Assembly: GCA_023249695.1 (NCBI GenBank)
Contig: JAHFCD010000188.1
Coordinates: forward strand, 1-5,602
From: Elusimicrobiota bacterium
GTDB lineage: Bacteria; Elusimicrobiota; Elusimicrobia; UBA1565; UBA9628
DNA length: 5,602 nt
Reading direction: 5' to 3'
The notes beneath the pieces are model-generated. The model was not told where the DNA came from and did not search any database. It was given only the letters and a program-made list of their open reading frames with translations. Positions 1 to 5,025 of this stretch are shown here, piece after piece; positions within the stretch are counted from its first letter, which is position 1, and each line of letters opens with the position of its first letter. A program made the position numbers and the translations under genes.

Positions 1-1
1 C

Positions 2-397
2 GCCGAGCTGAAGCTCGCGCACGAGACCGACCTCACTCGCGAACGCGCGGATCTCCAGAAGGATCTCGACGAGCTCCAGGAGCGCCTCGCCGCGGAGCAG
101 GCCAAGAGCGACCGGGCCCGCGCCGCCGACGCCGCGCAGGCGAAGGACTTCAAGGCTCGCGTCCAGGCGCTCGAGGCCGACCGCCGCGGGCTGGCCGACT
201 CGCTCGCGGCCGTGGAGCGCGAGGCGGCGTCGCTGCGCGCCGCCGTCGCCGAGCGCGACCGCCGGCGCGAAGCCGAGCGCGCCCGGCTTCAGGAGCTCGA
301 ACTCGGGCTCGCGCGCCAGTTCGCCGAGAAGACGGCGGAACTCGAGAAGCTCAAGAAGGAGTTCAACGATCAGATCGAGCGCTGGAAGGGGGAATGA
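2..397 (+). CDS. C-terminal part of a long coiled-coil protein (5' end outside window)
   Basis: The frame is open from the first bases to a TGA at 395-397, giving 131 visible residues and no start, so this is the 3' end of a longer gene. A GTG at 212 lies inside this continuous frame and is not a credible start. The sequence is almost wholly Ala, Glu, Arg, Leu, Lys, Asp and Gln, with Leu spaced in heptad fashion (for example DLQKDLDELQERLAAE and KTAELEKLKKEF) and no Pro or Cys. This indicates a continuous alpha-helical coiled coil running nearly to the terminal residues ERWKGE. No membrane segment or enzymatic motif is seen. Such tails occur in SMC-like, polar-scaffold and cytoskeletal proteins, and the family cannot be chosen from this fragment. 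The next gene has its own promoter candidate 30 bp downstream, so the two need not be cotranscribed. Confidence 0.85.
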   Translation, partial: AELKLAHETDLTRERADLQKDLDELQERLAAEQAKSDRARAADAAQAKDFKARVQALEADRRGLADSLAAVEREAASLRAAVAERDRRREAERARLQELELGLARQFAEKTAELEKLKKEFNDQIERWKGE

Positions 398-427
398 GGA
401 TGCCTCACTTACGCGGAGTCCCGCCAC

Positions 428-456
428 TTGATAAAAACCGGTTGAGGGGCTATCGT
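428..456 (+). promoter_or_regulatory. Candidate sigma70-type promoter for the propeller gene
   Basis: TTGATA at 428-433 matches five of six -35 consensus bases. After a spacer of exactly 17 bp, TATCGT at 451-456 matches four of six -10 bases. Transcription would start near 463, leaving a leader of only about 10 nt before the ATG at 474. This stretch is more AT-rich than its surroundings. It is a consensus match only; no start site has been mapped. Confidence 0.5.
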
Positions 457-473
457 AGACCCGGGACCCAGCC

Positions 474-1526
474 ATGAACGACCGCAAGCGCCAGCTGCGC
501 AAGCTACTCGAGGGCTACCGCGACCGCGCGGCGGCCATCACGTTCAAGATGCCGGAGCTGGAGGCGCTCGCCGCGCGCCACGTCGCGAGCGGCGCCGCCG
601 TCGTGGAAAATCCCGCGCCCGTCGCCGAACGCGCGCCCGAGCCCGTACGCGAACCCGAACCCGAGGCCGAGCCCGAGCTCGCCTCCGTGACGCCCGCTCC
701 GGCTCCCGCCCGGCCCGCTCCGCCGGCGCGCGCCGAAGCGCGGCCTAAGCCGGCCGAAGCGCCCGCGAGCGGAAGCGGCTTCGCGCGCATGGCGTGGCTC
801 GGCGCCGCTCTCATGATCGCGCTCGGGGGAGGCTGGTGGGCGCGCAACGAACGCCTGCACCATCAGAACATCCACCAGGTCCTGCCCCTGCCCATGTCGA
901 GCTCGGTCGGGTTGGCGCGCGGCGGGGACGTCTTCTACTCCTTCGACCGCACGCGCATGCTGATCGGGACCATCGACCCGGTCAAGGGGGGGCTGATCTC
1001 GCTGAAGCGCTTTCCCAACGGCATGCCCACCGGCCTCGCCGCCTCCGCCGACAAGCTGTGGAGCGCCGACGCGAACGGATTCCTTTACGAGCACGCCCTC
1101 ACGGGCGACTACGCGGTGAGGCGGACCTTCGCCAACCCGTCCCGCCGCCCTTGCGCCCTCCATTGGGACGGCGCGCACCTGTGGATCGCGGACTCGCGGA
1201 CGAATTCGATCTATGAGTACACGGTGGGCGTGTCGCTCTCCGCGGCCCGCCAGTTCACTTTGCCGACCGGCGTCACCCCCGCGGCCCTCCATGTCGAGAA
1301 CGGCCTCGTCTGGGTGCTGGACGCGGCCAGCCGCACGATCTACCGCTTTCGCGCGCGCGCGCTGCTCGAGCCGGTGGACTCGATGAGCCTGGAGCCCTGG
1401 ATCGCGTCCCCGCGCCAGCCGACCGGGATGGTCCTCGACGACAAGTCCGTCTGGATCTCCGTCGACGGGCCGCCCGAGCTGCACCGCTTCGACCTGAGCC
1501 TGCTGCCCTGGCGCGCCGACTCCTAG
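474..1526 (+). CDS. Membrane-anchored beta-propeller-like protein of unknown function
   Basis: 350 residues in four parts. Residues 1-40 are a charged, probably helical N-terminus. Residues 45-100 are a low-complexity Pro/Glu/Ala linker. A single hydrophobic segment at about 103-123 (MAWLGAALMIALGGGWW) is a likely membrane anchor, with the N-terminus inferred to be cytoplasmic. Residues 146-344 form five repeats of about 40-47 residues, with a recurring LW-x-x-D...IYxF pattern (LWSADANGFLYEH, LWIADSRTNSIYEY, VWVLDAASRTIYRF, VWISVDGPPELHRF). This pattern is like blades of NHL, SMP-30 or YVTN propellers. No catalytic residues could be assigned, so a binding or sensing role outside the inner membrane is the most that can be inferred. 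The ATG at 474 has no clear Shine-Dalgarno sequence, but the short promoter-proximal leader supports it. The gene converges on the OmpR-type regulator with 4 bp between stop codons. Confidence 0.85.
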   Translation: MNDRKRQLRKLLEGYRDRAAAITFKMPELEALAARHVASGAAVVENPAPVAERAPEPVREPEPEAEPELASVTPAPAPARPAPPARAEARPKPAEAPASGSGFARMAWLGAALMIALGGGWWARNERLHHQNIHQVLPLPMSSSVGLARGGDVFYSFDRTRMLIGTIDPVKGGLISLKRFPNGMPTGLAASADKLWSADANGFLYEHALTGDYAVRRTFANPSRRPCALHWDGAHLWIADSRTNSIYEYTVGVSLSAARQFTLPTGVTPAALHVENGLVWVLDAASRTIYRFRARALLEPVDSMSLEPWIASPRQPTGMVLDDKSVWISVDGPPELHRFDLSLLPWRADS

Positions 1527-1530
1527 GCGC

Positions 1531-2226
1531 TCACTCCGCCGGATTGATCAGGCAGTAGCCGAGCTTGGAGACGGTTTCGATCATGCGCCCGTTGCGCGCA
1601 CCCAGGCGGCGGCGCAGGCGGCTGACCATCACGTCCACCGCGCGGGTCTGAGCCGTGTGGCGCATGCCCCAGACGGTCTCGAGCAGGTAGACGCGCGACA
1701 GCACGCGGCCGGCCTTTCGCATCAAAATCTCGAGCAGCTCGAACTCGCGCGGCTGCAGCGCGACCCGCTTCCCCGAGATCAGGCACAGGCGCTGGCTCGG
1801 GTCGATCTCGATGGGGCCCACGGAGAGCGCGCTGCCGAAATGCTCATGGCGCTCGTACCGTCTCCTTAAGACCGCCCGAACCCGAACGGTCATCTCCCGG
1901 AGGTCGAACGGCTTGGGAAGGTGGTCGTCGATGCCGATGTTGAAGGCGTCGAGAACCATCTCCTCCGAGTTGCGCCGCCCCGTCAGGATCACGGCCAGGT
2001 TCCGGCCCAGCTCGGCATCGCGCAAGACCTTGAGGAAGGTCAACCCTTCCATGTCCGGCAGGTCGTAATCGACGATGATGATGTCGGGGGGGCGGGTCGA
2101 GCGCAGGTGATCGAGCGCCTCGCGCGCCAGACCGCACGTGGCCACCTCGAATTCGCCTTTGAGCGTCGCGCCGAGGGCCTTTTGGGCGGCGGCGTCCCCG
2201 TCCACGACGAGCGCGAAGTAAGGCAT
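1531..2226 (-). CDS. OmpR/PhoB-family response regulator (receiver plus winged helix)
   Basis: 231 residues, the usual length for this DNA-binding family. The receiver spans about 1-120, with predicted phosphoacceptor D53 in IIIVDYDLPDMEG, T82 in VILTGRR and K105 in LPKPF. The winged-helix effector spans about 132-228, with the hallmark pieces LQPREFELLEILM, GRVLSR, LLETVWG, VDVMVSRLRRRLG and IETVSKLGYCL. The acidic pocket is unusual: the first strand ends VVDGD, so the second member of the conserved acidic pair (D10 of PhoB, D13 of CheY) is Gly10. The ATG is forced, because an in-frame TAA lies at 2251-2253 and no other usable start intervenes. No Shine-Dalgarno sequence precedes it. The gene is divergent from a receiver-only regulator across 113 bp carrying tandem repeats, which suggests autoregulation and control of that operon. 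No kinase gene is adjacent. Confidence 0.95.
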   Translation of the reverse strand: MPYFALVVDGDAAAQKALGATLKGEFEVATCGLAREALDHLRSTRPPDIIIVDYDLPDMEGLTFLKVLRDAELGRNLAVILTGRRNSEEMVLDAFNIGIDDHLPKPFDLREMTVRVRAVLRRRYERHEHFGSALSVGPIEIDPSQRLCLISGKRVALQPREFELLEILMRKAGRVLSRVYLLETVWGMRHTAQTRAVDVMVSRLRRRLGARNGRMIETVSKLGYCLINPAE

Positions 2227-2231
2227 GCCTG

Positions 2232-2237
2232 ATTGTA
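2232..2237 (-). promoter_or_regulatory. Candidate -10 element for the OmpR-type regulator
   Basis: On the minus strand this reads TACAAT, five of six consensus bases. No good -35 hexamer lies 16-18 bp upstream. The tandem direct repeats begin about where the -35 would be, as expected for an activator-dependent promoter of the PhoB kind. Initiation about 7 bp downstream would fall at the ATG itself, so the transcript may be leaderless, which fits the missing Shine-Dalgarno sequence. Evidence is motif-level only. Confidence 0.35.
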
Positions 2238-2247
2238 CACGATCGTG
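2238..2247. repeat. 10-bp perfect palindrome in the divergent control region
   Basis: CACGATCGTG is its own reverse complement, and the symmetry does not extend further. It directly abuts the candidate minus-strand -10 at 2232-2237, inside the -10/-35 spacer, a position where a dimeric repressor could act. It could also be chance, as a 10-bp palindrome is short. Confidence 0.35.
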
Positions 2248-2258
2248 AATTTATTTGG

Positions 2259-2279
2259 TTACAAATCGATTACATATCG
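2259..2279. promoter_or_regulatory. Candidate operator: two 11-bp-spaced direct repeats
   Basis: TTACAAATCG at 2259-2268 is repeated as TTACATATCG at 2270-2279, with 9 of 10 bases identical and starts 11 bp apart. On the minus strand the unit reads CGATWTGTAA. A degenerate third copy in the same register starts at 2281 (AAAGAATTCG, 5 of 10 matches to the second unit). Tandem direct repeats at 10-11 bp period are the known binding architecture of OmpR/PhoB-family regulators, which bind head to tail, and such a regulator is encoded next door. The site overlaps the expected -35 region of the minus-strand promoter and lies upstream of the plus-strand operon. Binding by this regulator is inferred. 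Confidence 0.55.
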
Positions 2280-2307
2280 GAAAGAATTCGTACACGCTTT
2301 CCGCTCA

Positions 2308-2313
2308 TATTAG
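2308..2313 (+). promoter_or_regulatory. Weak candidate -10 element for the receiver/FnIII/PorV operon
   Basis: TATTAG matches four of six -10 bases in an AT-rich patch and would give a leader of about 20 nt containing the GGAGG at 2331. The only -35-like hexamer nearby, TTCGTA at 2287-2292, is poor and sits at a 15-bp spacing. Activator dependence through the repeats at 2259-2279 is possible. Low confidence. Confidence 0.2.
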
Positions 2314-2330
2314 ACCGACGCGAGAGCCGT

Positions 2331-2335
2331 GGAGG
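2331..2335 (+). promoter_or_regulatory. Shine-Dalgarno sequence for the receiver-only regulator
   Basis: GGAGG lies 4 nt upstream of the ATG at 2340. It is the only strong ribosome-binding site seen in the window. The downstream operon genes lack one and appear to rely on translational coupling. Confidence 0.75.
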
Positions 2336-2339
2336 CGCT

Positions 2340-2729
2340 ATGTACCGGATCCTGGTCATCGAAGACAGCCCCATCATGAGACAGCTGCTCCGCACCTTGC
2401 TCTCGGGCGCGGGCTACGAATGCATCCTGGCCACGGGCGTCGTCGGGGGCCTCAAGTCCTGCGCGCAGCACAAGCCCGACCTCATCATGCTCGACGTCAA
2501 TCTGCCCGACGGCAACGGCATCGACCTCTGCCGGACCCTCAAGGCCGACCCGAAGGTGCGCCACATTCCCGTGCTGCTGCTGACCGGGGAGGCGCGCGGG
2601 GTGGAAAATCGCGTCGACGGGTTCGACGCCGGCGCCGAAGATTACGTCATCAAGCCCTTCAACGTCAAAGAGCTCCTGTCCCGGCTCAAGGGCATCCTCC
2701 AAGCGAGCGCCCGGCCCACGGGCATCTAG
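2340..2729 (+). CDS. Receiver-only (CheY-like) response regulator
   Basis: 129 residues, the length of a single receiver domain with no output domain. All canonical residues are present: acidic pair E8-D9 (LVIEDS), phosphoacceptor D52 in LIMLDVNLPDGNG, T82 in VLLLTGEA and K105 in YVIKPF. The last residues (QASARPTGI) form only a short tail after the final helix. The expected role is phosphotransfer or protein-protein signalling in the cytoplasm. The receiver resembles those of multidomain regulators (PleD-like, GxDLCRTLKAD and GAEDYVIKPF segments) more than chemotaxis CheY. The start is fixed by GGAGG 4 nt upstream. It is the first gene of a compact operon, with its TAG separated by one base from the ATG of the FnIII surface protein. 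The divergent OmpR-type gene is its likely regulator or partner. The cognate kinase is not in the window. Confidence 0.95.
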   Translation: MYRILVIEDSPIMRQLLRTLLSGAGYECILATGVVGGLKSCAQHKPDLIMLDVNLPDGNGIDLCRTLKADPKVRHIPVLLLTGEARGVENRVDGFDAGAEDYVIKPFNVKELLSRLKGILQASARPTGI

Positions 2730-2730
2730 A

Positions 2731-5025
2731 ATGCGCCGAGCTCTCGCCGCCCTGACGCTGACGTCGTTCGGCCTGCTCCTGGCCGGCGCCGGCGTCGCGC
2801 GGGCCGGTGAAAAATTGTCCGGCGGCGCCGTCGCGATCACGCGCCACGCGACCCCGAACGGCGGCCGGCTCCTGTCGGGGGGGGCCTTCGTCCTTAATCA
2901 CACGGTCGGCTCGGTCGGCATCGAGACGGTCTCCGGCGGCGCCTTCATCAACGCGCGCGGGCTCCAGCGCGTCTCCGCGCAGCCCGGAAGCGTCATCGCG
3001 ATCACGGCGGTCACCAAGTCCACCGGCACGCTCGACCTGAGCTGGAACGCCCCCGGGCTCGACGGCGCGCTGGCCGGCGTCGTCGGCTTCTACCACGTCG
3101 ACTTCTCCTCCGATCCAAGCCATTCGTTCGCGCCGACGGCCTTCCAGCTCGAATTCGCGACGAGCGTCGCGCCGGGCGACGCGCAGCAGCTGCGCCTGAC
3201 CGGCCTGCAGGCGAACACGACCTATTACACGAAGATCTATCTCGCCGGCCCGGAAAAGTTCTTCGCCGAGGACGGCGTCCGCAGCCAGGAATCCACCTTC
3301 GCCAACGTGCCCGTCAACCCGGTGCTCGTCAGCGTCGGCTCGGCGGCCGTGACCCTGACATGGGGCACGCCGGCCGGCGCGGCCGAAGGCTTCCAGGCCG
3401 AGGCCTCGAGCACCAACTTCGGCGCCGCCTCGCCGGGCGGCCTTCTCGCGAGCTCGGCGACGGCCAGCGGCCTGCTGTCGACCCTCACGATCCCCGGCCT
3501 GCTCCCCAACACGACCTATTTCCTCAAGGTCGCCAGTCTCAACTGGCAGGGCGACCGCAATTACGCGCTGGTGCTCCCGGTCCGGACCACGTCGAGCGCG
3601 GCGCCCCTGCCGATCGTGTTCCTGATCAGCGTGCCGGTCGCGCTCGACCGGGCGGTCTCCTTCGCTTGGACGAATCAGTCCTTCCTCAACGACGCGGGCG
3701 TCCTCGTGCTCCAAAGCACGAGCCCCACGACGAACCAGATCAGCGACGGGCTCGGTCCGTTCACGCCTGGGCAGGTGCTGGGCGACGGCAGCGTCGTCAA
3801 GTCGACCTCCGCCGCGTCCTCGCTCGGAGACACCGCGCTGACGCTGGACTCGACATACTATTACCACTTCTTCGGCCAGGCTACCGGCCTCGTCTACTCG
3901 GTGGACGTGACCACGTCGGTGTTCCTCGACCTTCCTCCCATGGCCGTCGCCAACCTGGGCAGCACGGCCACCCCGGACCACACCCAGGTCACGCTGAAAT
4001 GGGACACGGTCACGAGCAACTCCGACGGCTCGGTCTTCAAGTCGACCTCGGCGCCGCTCGCCGTCGAGCTCCAGCGCTACGAGATCGCGCGCGCGACCTC
4101 GATCCTCAGCGCGAACTTCGTGGCCATCGCGACGGTTTCCGCCTCTTCCCTGACCTACACCGACACCGTCCCCGACGCGACGCTCACCTATCTCTACCGC
4201 GTGCGCTCCCTGGACTCCTTTAATACGGCCGAGCCGGCGCTGGCCGTCGGCTCCTCGGGCGACATGTTCGTCTTCGCCTCCGACCTGGTCACCCACATGA
4301 CCATTCCCAAGAGCCTGCAGTCGGAGCTCGACCGCGCCTCCGCCGCCACGGGAACCAACGTCCTCTTCAAGGCCGTCGAGAAAACCGGCGACGACGCCCA
4401 AAAGATCTTCAAGTCCGTCGTGTTCGAGGCGCGCCGCTCGCCGGACAACACTTTGATCGACCGCTTCGAGTTCTCCCGCCCCGAGGTCACGGTCGCGATG
4501 CACTACAACGTGCTCGGAGGCCAGGTCGTCGTGTCGAGCGCGGCGGTCGCCTCGGGCCCGCTTGCCGCCGACGGCATCGCGGCGGCCGCGGCCGACAAGT
4601 CCCTCGGACTTTATTGGAACAACGGAGCCAAGTACGTCAAGCTGTTCGGCAAGGTCGACACGCTTCAGCAGATGGTCACGGTCCAGGGCATCAACAGCGG
4701 CGACTACCAGATTCGCGGGGTGCTGCGCGACCAGGGCCTGAACTTCGACATGTCGCAGCTCAGCAACAAGGTCCTCACACCCAACGGCGACGGACGCAAC
4801 GACAAGGCCGTCTTCCTGCTGGACAATCCGCACGACGCGTCCTTCTCCGGCCGCATCTTCGATCGCAGCGGAGCCTTCGTCGCCGACATGATCCCGGGCG
4901 TCCTGGCCAACACCTTGCAGTGGGACGGCACGGGCAACGGCCGCGTCGTGCCGGGCGGCGTCTACGTCTATCAGATTCGCGGGGAGAGCAAGGTGTTTTC
5001 AGGCACCTTGATCGTCATCCGATGA
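2731..5025 (+). CDS. Exported FnIII-repeat surface protein with CHU_C/FlgD-like C-terminal domain
   Basis: 764 residues. Residues 1-25 are a clear signal peptide (MRR, a hydrophobic core, cleavage likely after ARA). Residues 30-74 hold three SGGA[VF] motifs spaced exactly 19 residues apart. Four fibronectin type III-like domains follow at about 84-190, 192-288, 292-398 (degenerate) and 402-508, with hallmark pieces LDLSWNAP, LQANTTYYTKIYLA, VTLTWGTP, LLPNTTYFLKVASLN, VTLKWDTV and YLYRVRSLD. Residues 511-678 are a beta-rich region that I do not firmly recognise. Residues 680-764 match the gliding-motility/T9SS type B C-terminal domain: TPNGDGRND, RIFDRSG, LQWDGTGNGR, PGGVYVYQIRG and a terminal GTLIVIR. 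FlgD-like Ig is the alternative name for this fold. The protein probably reaches the periplasm by Sec and then the outer surface. Its ATG follows the receiver stop by one base with no good Shine-Dalgarno, so coupling is likely. Its TGA overlaps the PorV start. Confidence 0.92.
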   Translation: MRRALAALTLTSFGLLLAGAGVARAGEKLSGGAVAITRHATPNGGRLLSGGAFVLNHTVGSVGIETVSGGAFINARGLQRVSAQPGSVIAITAVTKSTGTLDLSWNAPGLDGALAGVVGFYHVDFSSDPSHSFAPTAFQLEFATSVAPGDAQQLRLTGLQANTTYYTKIYLAGPEKFFAEDGVRSQESTFANVPVNPVLVSVGSAAVTLTWGTPAGAAEGFQAEASSTNFGAASPGGLLASSATASGLLSTLTIPGLLPNTTYFLKVASLNWQGDRNYALVLPVRTTSSAAPLPIVFLISVPVALDRAVSFAWTNQSFLNDAGVLVLQSTSPTTNQISDGLGPFTPGQVLGDGSVVKSTSAASSLGDTALTLDSTYYYHFFGQATGLVYSVDVTTSVFLDLPPMAVANLGSTATPDHTQVTLKWDTVTSNSDGSVFKSTSAPLAVELQRYEIARATSILSANFVAIATVSASSLTYTDTVPDATLTYLYRVRSLDSFNTAEPALAVGSSGDMFVFASDLVTHMTIPKSLQSELDRASAATGTNVLFKAVEKTGDDAQKIFKSVVFEARRSPDNTLIDRFEFSRPEVTVAMHYNVLGGQVVVSSAAVASGPLAADGIAAAAADKSLGLYWNNGAKYVKLFGKVDTLQQMVTVQGINSGDYQIRGVLRDQGLNFDMSQLSNKVLTPNGDGRNDKAVFLLDNPHDASFSGRIFDRSGAFVADMIPGVLANTLQWDGTGNGRVVPGGVYVYQIRGESKVFSGTLIVIR
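2818..2952 (+). repeat. Short 19-residue SGGA repeats at the mature N-terminus
   Basis: Within the FnIII protein, SGGAV (residues 30-34), SGGAF (49-53) and SGGAF (68-72) recur at a strict 19-residue (57-bp) spacing, each followed by hydrophobic residues (VAIT, VLN, IN). The third unit is partial. The DNA has diverged: the second copy uses a G8 run where the others use GGCGGC, so the periodicity appears to be kept at protein level. It may be a small beta-structured cap before the first FnIII domain. Confidence 0.7.

Noticed and set aside
212..397. Small 61-residue protein starting at GTG 212
   Set aside because: The frame stays open upstream to the window edge with the same coiled-coil character, so the GTG is an internal Val codon.
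504..1484. Antisense open frame of 326 codons opposite the propeller gene
   Set aside because: Arg/Gly-rich shadow without recognisable motifs. The sense frame has a membrane segment and periodic propeller-like repeats.
1510..1530. Rho-independent terminator between the convergent genes
   Set aside because: Only a 5-bp stem with an 8-nt loop and no T-tract on either strand, which is too weak to annotate.
3360..4223. Alternative plus-strand frame of 287 codons inside the FnIII gene
   Set aside because: Arg/Pro/Gly-rich out-of-frame translation. The overlapping frame carries conserved FnIII motifs throughout this interval.
2686..4833. Antisense open frame of 715 codons opposite the FnIII gene
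   Set aside because: It is a composition artefact of GC-rich codon use on the sense strand. The product is dominated by Arg, Gly, Ala, Val and Asp with no domain pattern, while the sense frame has a signal peptide, FnIII domains and a clear C-terminal domain.
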